Origin: Rostratula benghalensis
Lineage: Eukaryota > Chordata > Aves > Charadriiformes > Rostratulidae
Reading direction: 5' to 3'
Length of the DNA stretch: 64,000 nucleotides
Assembly (NCBI GenBank): GCA_013399305.1
Contig: VXAI01000038.1
Coordinates: 2,428,639-2,492,638, forward strand
Shown: positions 49,712 through 61,794 of the stretch, piece after piece
How positions within the stretch are numbered: the stretch's first letter is position 1
How the letters are laid out: the number at the start of each line of letters is the position of its first letter
Made by a program: the position numbers and the translations under genes
Notes under the pieces: generated by a model
Databases searched by the model: none
What the model was told of the DNA's origin: nothing
The model's input: the letters and a program-made list of their open reading frames with translations, nothing else

Positions 49712-51300
49712 CTGGAAGCCCAGAAAAGCAAGGAAAGAATTAAAAACCAAAGCTGTTTTCTGAAGTCTTTTGGTTATTATGGTAAAAGCATTAAATCAGC
49801 CCGAAAATGACTACATGCCATTAGGCAACCTTCTACTCTTTCTCCAAAGATCAGCCACATCCCTGCAATTTCACATCGCTTTCTAATGCAAAGCATGCCC
49901 AGACTGCGCACTGACACGACATGCTTCACTTGCCATTGTCCACTCTCCTCAGCCCTTCATTATCCTGACTGCTGCTCCTACACAATAATGATACACTTGG
50001 CCTCTGCCTGTGACTAACACATTTAGCTACAGGGCTTCTTTTAATTGAAACACATATCATAGACTTTCTGGTTTGGAGCAACAGCCAAACATTTAATAAA
50101 GAACTTGCTTCCCCAACTGGTAGAAGGCAAAAAAAATTAATGTTTTTAAGCAGGGGGCATGCAGCCCAAACAAAATGGGACCACCCTTGCCATACCAAAG
50201 TTGGGGATTCTCAATGTGAGCTAAGAAACATTGACTCCAAGTTCTGCTGTGCTGAAAGATACCTTCTCCCATGAACTCCCGTAACTATAAACATTTTCAG
50301 TAATAATAAAATACACATGAAATGCCTAGAAAGTTTTCTCGCCTTTTTAATAAAAAATGCTTTATGATTTAGTCCAATATAACAACTTCATTTCTAAATA
50401 ACCAGAATGGATTCTTTTAACTGGAAGCTCTTTAATTTAGAGCTGAGCTTAGCCAAAAGTCAGCAATCAGCTCATAACTACAGCAGATGTTTCCCCAGCT
50501 GAAGTCACTCACTCTAATTCTCTTACCCAGTGACAAGAGACCGGACATTTAAGACTCAGGAACCATCATGTTTAGGTTCTCAGTAATAAGGAATTGCTAC
50601 TAGAAAAGTTATCAGGCATGAAACTGTCACAAGTGCAAATGAGATGATAGTTTTGAATAACAAATGTTCCCCCCAAAAAGGGTAGCAGATTCTGTTGTAA
50701 AGGCTTCATTACAAAAAGTCTTAACTGCAGAAATGCTCAACTTTTTCAACTCCAGTTGACTAGTCTGCTATCAGAGCAGCAGCAGCCAATGTGCAAAGGG
50801 ACACCACCCCCACCAGCCCCAATATCTGTGCAGAAATTGTTATTTTTAATCAAGACTACGGTCAGAAGTTAATAATTTTATCACATCAATTTTTCTTTCA
50901 CCGAGTTCTCAGCTACATCACTTGTACGTCAACAATAAATTCTACCAATAAATACATTTACCATTAGAGTTCCAGCTTGTGTTTTTATATCCCTGTCCTG
51001 TGTACCTTTAAAGCACTTTGTAGCCTATTCTAACGCGTTCTGGTTGCCCTGGCCCCAGACATGCCTCAAGACAGCTTCATGTAATGCCAGAAGTACAATA
51101 ACCTTGACATAGGCATATAAACACAGGAAACCTACAAGAGAAGTATCCAGTCTGCGACTACTTAAAGGCCTCAGATGATTGGTGGTCCATCTGGGAGTTG
51201 GCAATGCAGGTGGAACTCACCAACAATCAGGAGGTAACATCCATCTCAATGCCAGAACAGACCCATTCTGACCCAGAAAGAGAAGAAGATTGGTCTTCAC
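49712..51300. other. Gene-free stretch, intron-like
   Basis: 1.6 kb without a supported exon or known repeat. It would be the intron between the exons at 51301-51501 and 49376-49711. Confidence 0.4.
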
Positions 51301-51501
51301 CTGCAGAAGGCTTGTGTGCCAAGCAGCGAAGCCTGGGGTAGAGAAACTTTGGCTTCAGCTCCCTCAAAGAGTTCTTGAGCCTAGACATTTCAAATTCGGC
51401 AGCCATCACAGCCAACATGGTAGAACATAGCTCAGGCTTGCTTGAGTAGTATTTGTAACTACTGACTGTTTTGCACTGTTGTCTGATAGATCACCTACTT
51501 G
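51301..51501 (-). CDS. Candidate coding exon with internal frame conflict
   Basis: On the minus strand a strong acceptor (CCTGTGTTTTTGTGCAG) and a consensus donor (CTGCAG followed by GTGAAG) bound 201 nt. From the acceptor, phase 0 reads QVGDLSDNSAKQ through SLSYVLPCWL and then TGA at about 51408. A second frame is open across the rest, LAVMAAEFEMSRLKNSL through CLAHKPSA, with one base left at the donor. That base fits exon 49376-49711. Either the copy has a frameshift, or a 77-nt intron (51333-51409, GTGATG to CTCTACCCCAG) joins the two frames. A third option, 51221-51332 with donor GTGAGT, reads FAAWHTSLLQVKTNLLLFL. Several coding-like frames overlap, so the exact structure is unsettled. 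Confidence 0.35.
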
Positions 51502-52439
51502 CTGCACAAAAACACAGGCTTGTTGGAAGTCTGGAAATTTCCCTGGTGTCTCAGTCTTTCAGAAAGTTCCCATCACAGTGATGACCCCCAGTCTTCTAAC
51601 AGCAACAGCTACCACATCTTCTACCCCACCGCCTCATGGTGCTGTACAAAGTTACATAGTGCTATGAGTCAAAGGGAGAAAGTGAGGTCTCAGAGTAGCG
51701 TACCCCCATTTCTTATAAGCAACACAGTAGGTTAAGACTGAAAAGGCAAGTTTCTGCTGTGCAGAAGAAGAACTGTTACAGGAGATACCAACAGGTGTGC
51801 TCTTGGGAATTTTTCAGTTGTTGCCTTGATTTATATACAAGATGAGCATGTACAGCATTACATGTCCTGAATTAATACATTTGTTTACATGTAAATCATC
51901 GAGGTTTAGCTGCGAAGGGCAGTAAAAGTTGCATTGATCATAGCTGCAAAGCCAGCTAATCCAGATATCTCCTTCTCAAAACCCCATAAACGAAAAAGAC
52001 ATACATTATCCTCATTGAGCAATTAAAATGAAATTTTATTTATGAACGTTTGGGTTATTCCAATCTGTTTTAAAATCCAACAAGAGTAGACTGCATAAGC
52101 AATAGTCTTTTAGAGGACTTTTGAAAATAAGCTACTAGTAAATCTTCCCTGAATGTGGAACAATATTAAATTTCAGCTCTGCCTCTAGCATAATTAAGTA
52201 CCCACAACAGCATAAAACCTTCATTAAATTATGGTGTTCGGAGTGAAATGTAAATTTGTCTTCAGATATGAGGTTGATATTTCAACCCCTTCACAGCCTG
52301 AATATCATTAGGGCGGGGGTGAGGGGGAACCACAGAATAAGGAAAACAGAGCTACTGAGCACTCCTTTTCTCTGGGTACTGCATAATCAGTAAAGATAAC
52401 GATGAAATGCCCATGTCTCTGCCACTTCCCCCCAAAGGG

Positions 52440-52462
52440 AGAAAATAAAATAAAATAAAATA
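52440..52462. repeat. AAAAT pentanucleotide repeat
   Basis: About four and a half perfect AAAAT units (GAAAATAAAATAAAATAAAATAA). Short simple repeat. Confidence 0.9.
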
Positions 52463-54796
52463 ACACCAAAAAAGCTAAAATTATACTTTTTAACTTCTTC
52501 CTTGCTAGAAACAATAATTACTTTATTACTTCTTATGACATTCAAATGGAAGTTGATTTTATTTTTCCATCAGCAGCCCTCATCACGGGAAACAAAACCA
52601 AACCAAAGCAAGCTCTTTGCGAAATAATAAAGCGACACAAAGGCTCCATTGTGCACTCCCTTGAAGTCTATAACACTTTGGTCACTGTTCACAAGAGCGT
52701 GGACCAGCTGCTGAGAGAACAGTACAACACTGGCTGAACTGGCTGGGAATAATTTCTATCACCTCCTCAGTCCTACCAGGCAGGATATCAGCTGCTCCAT
52801 GAAGAGCCTCCTCCTCTGTTCACGTTTCCTTCAGAGAGCCTGCCCCCCACCCAGCAGAGACCAGACTGATCAGACTGATGCATGTATTTATCTAAGGTGG
52901 GAGGGTCACCCTGGCCAGCACGTGCCCGCGTCCGAAGGCATCGCTCCATCCACCCCTGCACCAGGCCATTCTTCCCTGCAGCAAGACGTGCTGTGCTGAA
53001 CCAAAGCAACCAGCTTCCTCTATCTTGTGGACACAGTTGGGACCTGCTTAAATCTTTAGAAATCCATGAGTTTGACACCACCTACAGCTACAGGAAATCT
53101 GAAACATAATGTCTGCAGAATAACCAAACAAGATTAATTCATTTTTGGTACTGACCAGTGAAAACTAACCTTCAAGATCAAAATGGTTTTCTCTTGATCT
53201 ATACCTTAAATAGATTAATAAAGATCACGCTGGATCGGGTTTATAGCAACATTTCCTTACTCTTATATGACATTCAAAAAGCTTTCATTTAAATGTATAC
53301 CTCCTGACCAGTAGGAAAAATGCAGTAAGTAGCTGGCATTCAAGTTTGGGGGTTTTTGGAAGGCCAAGTACAGAAAGGAAGCATCAACAATACCATACTA
53401 GCCATATACTTGGGAGCAGAGGAGAAAATAAATAAAACATTAAATGAAATATATAAAACCTTGCACAATGTCACTTCCTTCCTTCTTTCTTTTCTTCTTC
53501 AAGCACTTGCAAATTAATTGAAATATGACATACTTCAATATGATTTATCATTATTGCAGGAGTTTTTTTCAAACTGTTAGGATTGAAGAAAGTGCGTCCG
53601 GAACATACATAATTCAGTACATTCTTCACATAACAAACCACTGTCCTTTAAACATTTCTGTGTCTATGTATATTTTACAGAAAACACTTTCATAAAGGTA
53701 GTAACACTATCCTGAATATTTTTACTCATGTGAGGTACTAAAACACTTCAGGAAGCCTACCGTATATTATTGTAGAACAATTACTGCCAGTTTAAGAAAT
53801 TCAAAATTCCATATATCGTCAGAGCTTAGAAAGTTAAGAATATCTATGACTCTACCTTATCACTTCAGCTACTTAAAATGTAAGTTATAACACAATTAGG
53901 TTGTTTTTTAGCTTGTCTACATAGCAAATCATGTTTGAAGCCTTAAAACATGAGTTACAAAATCAGCATTTCAGAATATAAATCTTCATCTCCTGAAACC
54001 TATAAAGTGTTTACAGCAAAAACAAGCCTGTACTATTAAGTTGGAATAATAATTACTTTTCTGTATTCATCTCCCAATGTTACTACAGCCACATAAGAAA
54101 AAAAGCAAACATTCAAGCACTCTTTTTACAGACATTCTCTTTATAATGAGAACAACAATAAAAGTCATTAGATGGTACATAGCTCAAGGAAAAAGCTTTT
54201 CCTTTAGGTGAAACATATCAGTACTAGCTTGTAATAATCAAACCAGAAAGATTATTCATTTAAAATCCTTTAATTCTTGATATCCTCTGTTCTAATCCTC
54301 AAGTCATTGTTGAAGGCCACTTTAATGTTTGTGTTATACTGTTTAAATTTTGGTGTCAAGATGTTTTTTCCTCCCCACTACTAAATCGCTCATGCTTCTC
54401 TTCTGTAATTTCTGTCACTTTAGAAGCCCTTAATTTAATTAAAATCTTGTAAAACTAAGCAGGTTTGACTTAATTTTCTATACGCAAAGGAAGAGAAGCA
54501 CGTTACTCAGATATTTTGTTTGAACAGCTCATTTCAAAATTTATTATAGGTTACTATCATACCGAGAATAATAAAGATATATTTTTAATTACTTTTGCTC
54601 ACAAGAACAGGCTAATACATATTCCATCAATATTATGATCCCCTTGGATGGAGAGAAGCTAAATGCTAACCCAAACAGATTTTAAAGCTATAATTACTTG
54701 GTAAACAAGGGAATCATCCTAAATAATTACACATAGAGCTCATATTAAATTCAATGAAAAGAAGTTTTTAAGATCCTCTGTATCATATTTTTCTCT

Positions 54797-55036
54797 TTAG
54801 CTCCCATCTCCTGCTGCAGTGTCACTGAGCACATCATTATCCGAGTGACACTGCTCTCCAAACACAACGCAGGCAGACTGTACAGCATTGCTGTGCTGCC
54901 TGACTTCTCTCTCCCGTGATCCAGCAGTGGTGAAGATACAACGCCGCTTCACCATATTAAGCAGCAAAATGTTGCTTGGGCCATGCAGCGCCCAACTAAA
55001 AAGCAACAAACCAGGAGGTCGCCTGGGCAAGGTCAC
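54797..55036. other. GC-richer patch, open on both strands
   Basis: A strong plus-strand acceptor (ATATTTTTCTCTTTAG, ending about 54799) precedes a 38-codon open stretch (PISCCSVTEHIIIRV to DFSLP). On the minus strand the same DNA is open for 79 codons from an ATG. No proper donor is present on either strand. CpG density is higher than around it. It may be a fragment of an exon, a retrocopy or an old repeat. I cannot tell which, and no family is recognised. Confidence 0.25.
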
Positions 55037-55646
55037 GCAGAAAGATTATTTCTAATCTGCTTTAAAAATATTATTAGGGCTTTTTGTTATCATGTCTGTA
55101 GAAAGGCTCTTTGGTTGGCTGAATGATAAACACTGCTATCCGTAAAACTAAAAAAAAAAAAAATAAATTAATAAAAATTACTGCCTTCTCTGCAGAAATT
55201 AGTGTTTCAGTATCAGCAAGGGAGCATCTCCTTAAAAGACCGTGCCAGAATAGAGCACCACATACACAATACAACAAAGTTTCCCCAAGTTTCAAAGAAA
55301 GATACAGGCTGTAAAGAATATCGATTTCACTAGAACACTTACGTTTCCTCTTCTGAGCATTTCTCCCCAACCCCAGAACACACCAATATTGAGCTCTCCT
55401 AAGTCTGCAGGTATTACTGTTCAAGGTCTCCACACTTCATGCGTCCTTCACCGGGAAATCACCTGGTAACATCACAGTTCTTTGGAGGCATCATTTATCA
55501 CCTCCCATTGGCAAGAATTCACCAAGTTTCCAGAAAAGCAAAGCGTCCCTTGATTCCAAACACAAGGGAACGTTCAGGATGAAAGGCTGTAGTTAAGAGC
55601 TTTTCTGACAAGTTGACTGGACTCAAGACTAAGGCAGCAACATTAC

Positions 55647-55727
55647 CTGGGAATTGGGGCTGAGAAAAGCATCAGCACTGCAGGTGGTACCATGGGGCAG
55701 GACAGGAGAGTAATACTCATCCCAATA
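55647..55727 (-). CDS. Candidate coding exon, unknown protein
   Basis: On the minus strand a donor CCCAG followed by GTAATG closes an open run of 27 codons: YWDEYYSPVLPHGTTC at the start, ADAFLSPNSQ at the end, on a codon boundary. Two AGs serve as possible acceptors: GTAAAG directly before the codon for Tyr, or CCTGTAAG five bases earlier, which has the better pyrimidine tract. The latter would add a partial codon and Lys and fits the single base left by 58026-58096. The peptide is protein-like but unrecognised. The boundary fits the start of 51301-51501. Confidence 0.38.
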
Positions 55728-56919
55728 CTTTACTTACAGGGCAAGAAATGGTAACAGTGCTTTTTAAGCTGCTCTAAAATTATGCAGTTGTAGAATGATT
55801 TTACAATTTTGTATTCTGAAGCAGATTTTTAATCTTTAATTAGACTAGAGAATAGCAAAGATGAATCACACCTTATTAAAAAAAAATTAAAAAGTCAAAC
55901 CTTGCTATTAAGCTTCTTTTGCACACTTAGCACACAGAACATTTTGTACCAAAAAAAAAAAAAGAAAACAAACCAGAAGTAGACATCAGTTTAATCCATT
56001 AAGTAGCTCTAAAGCACTTGGTCTCTGTTGAAGAAATTAGAAATCCTTATTTTAAATGAGTTTGCTTATCTGGCCCAATAGCACCACCAGTCTCCTGTCT
56101 CCTACAGCCTCAGGACCAAATCCTACCACAGGCCCTGACTCAGCCCATGTAGCACATGAGGCCAGATCTCTTCTCCAGTAGTTAACCATCTTTGGTAATT
56201 ATTCCTGCAGGTACAACGCTGCATAACCTCTCCTTGCAGTGTCAACCCAAGCTGAGACACACCTGACGCCAGCTCTGCTCTCCTCTCCCTCCTCTGACAC
56301 ACCTCCTGCTCAACAAGGCGCCAACCTCCTAAAGGGCAAAGTCACTGGGAAGCTCTTGCTTTACCTCTAAGCAATGGGCATTTGATCAAAAACAAGATTT
56401 GTATCTTATCCCAAATTTAGCTCACCAGAGATAGGGACTTAGAGCAACAACTACTGCCAATAATGCCTTCTGTCCAAATGGCCTTTCCTCTTTCAATGTC
56501 AAACCCTGGCATTCTAGAAGGAGCAGACTTCTCCCAACTTAGTGGGGGATGCAGCTGAAATTGTCTTAAAACAGTAAGACCATGACCTGAGAACATGCAA
56601 CTGCCAACCAAGTACTGCTTCAAGGAAAAGCCGAATTAATAACCTGCATTTATGAAGCAGTTAAGGCTTCCATAGACTGCCTAAAATTTCTGTTTAAGCC
56701 TGAAGTAAAGCAGCAGTGAGAAACTAAAAGTTTTCCCTTCTGAAAATCTCACAATGTGGCCTTCTATCTGACAAACTGACCAAAGTAGTGAAGCACAGTC
56801 TGACCAGACAGGTAAGGGGAAAAGTGAGAAAGCTATTTCCAGAATACTTCATCCCAGAATCCTCTAAGGGATCACAGCCTTTAATACAAGAATGCATTAG
56901 TCAAGAGTTACAGAGCCAT
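55728..56919. other. Gene-free stretch
   Basis: No supported exon. It contains an A-run at about 55951-55963 and another near 55878. Nothing else was recognised. Confidence 0.4.
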
Positions 56920-57032
56920 GTGCTGCATCCAGTGCAATGAGAACCTTGATTGAAAAGCTACACCAAGGGCATGGACCCAGTGACCTCCCAAGGTCCCTTC
57001 CAAACTAAAGTATTCTATCATTTTATACACTA
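56920..57032 (+). mobile_element. Decayed CR1 LINE 3' tail
   Basis: About 110 bases resemble the sense 3' end of an old CR1. The segment GACCCAGTGACCTCCCAAGG leads into TCCCTTCCAAACTAAAG and then TATTCTATCATTTTA, which is the diverged ATTCTATGATT tail. The upstream part is too worn to place. Confidence 0.7.
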
Positions 57033-57399
57033 AAATCTGTATTTATATCTAGAAACATGATGAAAAAGTAGTGTGTTACCAGACAGGTTTCAAATTAAAA
57101 TTCAGCCTGACAAATGGGCAAATATTTCTGAAAAAAAAAAAAGAATTCATGACAGTGAGAAAAAGGGCAAGATTTTTCCTTTATGCAAAAATACTCAACT
57201 GCACAGAGACAGATAAGAAACAAGTAATTCTGCGGTTAAAAAAAGCTGTTGGCTGTGGCAGATCACAAGCTGCACATGAATCAACAATATCATGCTGTTC
57301 CTCACTCTCTAAATATATATTATGTTTATATTTATATAGAGCTGTATAAACAAGAAAACAGACTCTGAAATAATCCTTCCAACTCTGCTCAGTTGCAGT

Positions 57400-57945
57400 T
57401 CTGCACATGGTTTGTGGCACTGCACTTGAAGAATGAGGAAAGCCAGATGAGGTCCAGAAGACTGCCACAGGAGTAATCAGAGGAAACATGACCTACATAA
57501 AACCAGAGTGAAAAAAATAATAAAATCTAAAGATTTAGATTCTTAGTCTAAAGAGGAGTTGACACAGTAGAGGAAGGGGATGCGACAAGACAACACACTT
57601 TCAACTGAATATGAAGCAAAAGTACAAAGGAAAGGAAGAGTGTTATTTATATTCATGTAGTTTTTAAGTTAGGAACAGTAAGAAATCCAACTGCAGAAAC
57701 CGAAGTAAAGGTTGAGATTACAAAATACTTGTTACCGCTAGAGAATGACTCTGTAGGTGGGATAGAGGTTTCATAGATTCACCATCACTGGAGACCTTTA
57801 AAAATGGCTTAGCCAAATACCTGATAAGAATGACATTAAGGAGACTGCATCCTGTCCTCAGGCAAGAAACGAGCCAGAGTCCCTCTCAGAGCCATCTCCA
57901 GTCCTATTTTTACATGATCCTATCATTTCTGCTTGGCTGGAGGTT
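57400..57945 (+). mobile_element. Ancient CR1-like LINE fragment
   Basis: A second old sense-oriented CR1-like copy. GAGGTCCAGAAGACTGCCAC and AGTAATCAGAGG correspond to the ORF2 end region. CATCACTGGAGACCTTTAAA and GGCTTAGCCAAATACCTGAT match the block before the 3' end, and CATCTCCAGTCCTATTTTTA is the worn tail. It resembles the older CR1 type shared by turtles and birds more than the young avian copies. Boundaries are approximate. Confidence 0.65.
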
Positions 57946-58025
57946 GCAATGTTATCTAACATTATATGACTCTGTCATAACTGCAAACGTTATTTGGTTT
58001 TGCTCACTGCCCTTAAAATCCTTAC

Positions 58026-58096
58026 CTCCAACAGCGGGTCTTGTGCCTTTGATGTCATTCAAGCATGCCCTGAATCCCAATAAACCAGTGGCAGTC
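58026..58096 (-). CDS. Candidate coding exon, unknown protein
   Basis: On the minus strand the donor is excellent (TTGGAG followed by GTAAGGATT). Two acceptors are usable: CGACCCTCTCTCTGCATGAG (71 nt) or TTTATTGGGATTCAG (44 nt, right end 58069). The same frame is open in both. The longer starts TATGLLGFR after one base, both contain ACLNDIKGTRPAVG, and one base is left over. That base fits the earlier acceptor of 55647-55727. The other two frames are closed in the short form. The peptide is unrecognised. Confidence 0.33.
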
Positions 58097-60705
58097 CTCA
58101 TGCAGAGAGAGGGTCGCGGGTGAAGTCCAAGGCAAAGCCCACTGAAGCCACATCCTCAAACTCAGTAGACAGTGCTGGCTGGTAAAACACCAGCATTATG
58201 CAGTTTTGGATCAGCAAATGTGATGTGTGGAGTAGCCAAACGCCCATGTACAGCGTGAGAGTTTTATACCATCTCAAAGGGCTGCATGGGCGTGCACGTT
58301 GCAGGGAGTTGGAAGGTTAATCACACATCACACATCTCAGAACCAAGCAGAAATCAGATTTTTTTATAGTCTTAATACAAGTTTTTTTTTTAAAAAAATG
58401 CAAATATGCTCTTTTTCTCCCCAGTTCTTGCAATGGTTTGCATTAAAATGGTGGGCCTTTTTATTTGGACAAGATGAATCTGAGACCAAAGTGGTTCAGT
58501 TGGAGGCATATCTGGTTAAGGATTCAGTCTGTTCCAGAAGCATCAGATTGGAGGTCTGGTATTTTACAGAAATCATATTAGTCCATTCTGAAGTCCTTAG
58601 GTTAAAAGAAGTAACTGTATCACCAAGATCTACATATTGTTTCTCACTGACAGTAATTTAGCTTTAGTCAGTAGAAAAACGTGTGATTTCTTAATTCTTT
58701 TCAAAACCATTATAACTTTTAACTCAATGAAAGTAATTCCAGATTTTGAGTTCCAGCCTTGCTGCTGGGACAGAGGAACACGAAGGCAGCTGCGCACCAG
58801 CAGAGAGCTGTATTCCATTCAACATTCAACCACGTATTTCTGCAACAGTAACAGCACCGGGTGTGAATCACTGTTTTATTTGTTTCTGCTTTCTATCTGA
58901 TTTTCCAGTAGTGAGGAGTGAAATTCCACTCTCGGTCTTTCACGCGTTATGCGACCTCTGAAATGAGGGAAAAGTCACCGGCTGGGAGTGCAGCCTGGAA
59001 CACGTGCCACAGCGGGACAGCTCGTCTGTGCAAGCTTTCTTCAGCTGGGGTCTCCACATGTAAAATAAAGAACTTCCTCTTTCTCCTTCTTTTTACTCAC
59101 ACTCTGCATTTTATTTTCAGATGTTGAGGTGTACTTCACCTTCAAACCCCCCCCATCTGGGCCTGCACTTCACAAATGTCTCACACTACACTCCAAAGAC
59201 CTCCATGCTGCCACGTCAGACACAAGCACTCCAAGCAAGATTTACTTTACGCTCTTTACTGGAATACCATGAAAAGCCTCTTCTAAAAGACATCGTTCCC
59301 AGTGTCCTAATCCCAAGATTTTCTCTCTTTTCTTGACCTAATTCGCATGAAGGAACCAAGAACATTCTCCTGGTCTCTCCCACTTAATTTTACACCTTAA
59401 CCATAGAGTCGGTGCTTTGCTGCTACCAATTTTTATGTCCCAAGTTCCCTCTACTTTAAAGAAAACCTCCAATGTTTTTACAAGCCTGGGTTAATATTAG
59501 GAGGCCTCACATCATATGAGTACCAAGTGAGTCAGCATAATAATCATATGCCTGAGCCTGACTCCAGAGAAAAGATCTTATTCAACAAGAGCAGAAAATT
59601 CCTACTCGGCTCTGCTTTTTCAGAGCTGTATTACAATCTCACACTAGGCAACTCCAATTTTCCTGAGGGAATGTATTTTTTTTTTCCTGTTCCTCTGAAC
59701 ATAATACTAATCTCATCGTGTATTTGTCATCTCACTCTTATGGCTTCCAGTACTTTTTTGCGTATCCGTGCATTCTACAGAAAACAATTACTGTACACTT
59801 CACTTAAAGGCTACTAAGGCAATGACCTCGGCGATATTCCTCCTGTGGTTTTCAGCAGCAGGACACCCTCGTTCTGCTAACAGTCTTGCAATACATGGAC
59901 ACCATTTTGTTTTGAATAGCAGCTCAATTCATCACTTTAATGGCAGTTTACTTATGGCAAAGACCATAATTAACTCAGGAGAAAACTAGAGCACATCTCT
60001 CCCCGTGATGCCACTCCCTCCTTCCACAAACACCACTGCCACAGACAGATACTCTCTGAAGAGCCGCTATGTAACTAAAAACCTTATTTTAGAAGGTGAT
60101 TTCAAAGAAGGCTGCAATTTAACTTAAAAAGGAAATGAATATTTTGGCAGGGCAGAAGAAGCAAAAAATTCAGGCCACACTTCAAAAAAAACCCCACAGC
60201 AAAACAAAACATGTAGAAAGTTGAATCCAACAGCCTTTATTTTTGCTTTGTTCAATGACTACAAAAAAAATAATTCAAGTCTGAGATGAGATCATTTTAT
60301 CTTTGTATCTAAAAATATAACCCCTGCTTCAATCAAAACCTTTTTATACTGGATGTAATGGTAACACAAGTGTTAGGAGCTTAAAGGAAGATAGGACATA
60401 TGTACTTAAACTCCCTGTAAAATTTCTAAAGAATATTTCCTTTAGCTACATCCAAGTCTGAATCATTCCTGAAATACTTCACTGCCTACTGGAGAAAAAT
60501 GTAACCTCTTAGCAAAGGCACTGAAGTGGCTGCTTTTTGTTAGAGGACACAAACGCCCCCCAATACTAGGAATTACCGAGCCTGAAGGACACTGGGAGAA
60601 GTAACTGGGAACAGAGGGGAAAGCACAAGGAACGCCTCTCCCTGCTCTTCAGAAGGTATTTCTAGGTTTACAAAGACAGTGAGCGCTGCTGAGGTTGTGA
60701 CTTAC
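58097..60705. other. Gene-free stretch with unplaced coding-like pieces
   Basis: Several pieces have half of what an exon needs. On the plus strand a strong acceptor at about 58424 (TTTTTCTCCCCAG) precedes 78 open codons without a good donor. On the minus strand a 14-base segment at 58944-58957 has a strong acceptor (GACTTTTCCCTCATTTCAG) and GTGAAAG. GC content is raised at 58740-59060. None is supported well enough to call. Confidence 0.3.
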
Positions 60706-60796
60706 TTGTCTGGGACTTGTCAGTCCTTCAGCAGCGCTGCTGAGTCCCAAGTGCTGTGAAGGCTCCGTGGAGGGACTTTTGGACAGACAGTGCCAG
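60706..60796 (-). CDS. Candidate coding exon, unknown Ser/Pro-rich protein
   Basis: 91 nt on the minus strand between a very good acceptor (GTTTCAGTATTTTATCTTTAG) and a strong donor (GACAA followed by GTAAGTCAC). One frame is open for 30 codons: one leading base, WHCLSKSPSTEPSQHLGL, and the end SSAAEGLTSPRQ on a codon boundary. The Ser/Pro/Gln composition suggests a disordered segment. Upstream neighbours lie toward or beyond 64 kb. Phase does not join directly to 58026-58096, so if both are real another exon lies between. Confidence 0.42.
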
Positions 60797-61479
60797 CTAA
60801 AGATAAAATACTGAAACAGCAGGGACCCTGGAGCGTATCTATCTGCTACTGCAAAACACGTTAGAAAGGAGTGGAAGGAGCTCCACATTTCCAGTATTGC
60901 CACAACAGAATTTCAGGCCCTGTGAACATGAACCAGTTTCTTAAGAACATGAATACCTCAGCACAGCACTGTGTCACCTACTTATAAGTTCACAGGTGAT
61001 TAGTATAAGCCTGACAACAGGTGTTCAGGTTTCAACTCTAAATCTGCTCTTAAAACACTTTGAAATAAATATTCTTCCTTTCCATGTCTTGAAAAAAAAA
61101 AGTTTCCTCCCCCTCTGCCAAAAATAAGCTTCATTCTTAGGTCAAAATGTCTTCTTATCACAAGTCACAAAAGCAGTATGAAAAACATATCTCATTCTGG
61201 AAAGCCTTGAATTTGTATACACATTTTGCCTCAAACTTAAAAGGAAAAACAAACAAACAAAAATCCCCAACATGCTAGACTAGCATGTTCCTGTGCCAGA
61301 AAAATTGACAAGTTAATTTGCCTAAATTTAGTACGTAGGAAGAAACATATTTTAGTGGATCCCAAAAATATAGCTTCAGCCTAAAATTAACAGGAAAAGC
61401 AATTTCCCATAAGAAGTACAGCAGCTTCTCCAGAGAAGCCTGTCAAACAATTTTGCAAGTCAACTCAGTATTTTTGTAG
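60797..61479. other. Gene-free stretch
   Basis: AT-rich, no exon or known repeat seen. Confidence 0.4.
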
Positions 61480-61700
61480 AGCCAGTTCAAGGCCAAGGGG
61501 CAATCCTGGCTCATACAGCCTGACCTCCTGTGCATCACCACGCTGGGACGTTCCACGCGATCACTTCTGGATTGAGCCCAATAATCCAGTTTAAACTATG
61601 GCACAACCCCTCGTCTTGATGTAAAGATTCAGAGAGATGGATAATTCAGCATTGTCTCTGATACTCGAGCCTAAGGCTCAGTCCATTGCTCACTACTTCT
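61480..61700 (-). mobile_element. Ancient CR1 LINE, 3' portion (antisense)
   Basis: The plus strand reads the reverse of an old CR1 end: CATACAGCCTGACCTCCTGT, GATTGAGCCCAATAATCCAG, CTTGATGTAAAGATTCAGAG and GGATAATTCAGCATTGTCTC. This pattern is typical of the older sauropsid CR1 type. It is collinear and in the same orientation as the RT-derived piece at 61795-62395, so both may be one element with an internal deletion. Confidence 0.7.
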
Positions 61701-61794
61701 GTCTACACATATAAGGATTGTTTGGGGCCTTGCTTGTATTTTGCAGAATTTTTCAGTTTCTGAGTCCTGAATTTTCTTACTGTTCTATTTCTTC

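Larger units (their letters stand above)
51502..55646. other. Gene-free stretch with a simple repeat and GC-rich patches
   Basis: No exon with two good splice sites is called. It contains the AAAAT repeat at 52440-52462, a CpG-bearing patch at about 52900-53000 and the GC-rich patch at 54797-55036. A minus-strand segment at about 55341-55402 has a good donor (GTAAGTGTT) and a fair acceptor (TACCTGCAG) with an open reading LGELNIGVFWGWGEML, but its phase fits no neighbour. Confidence 0.35.
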
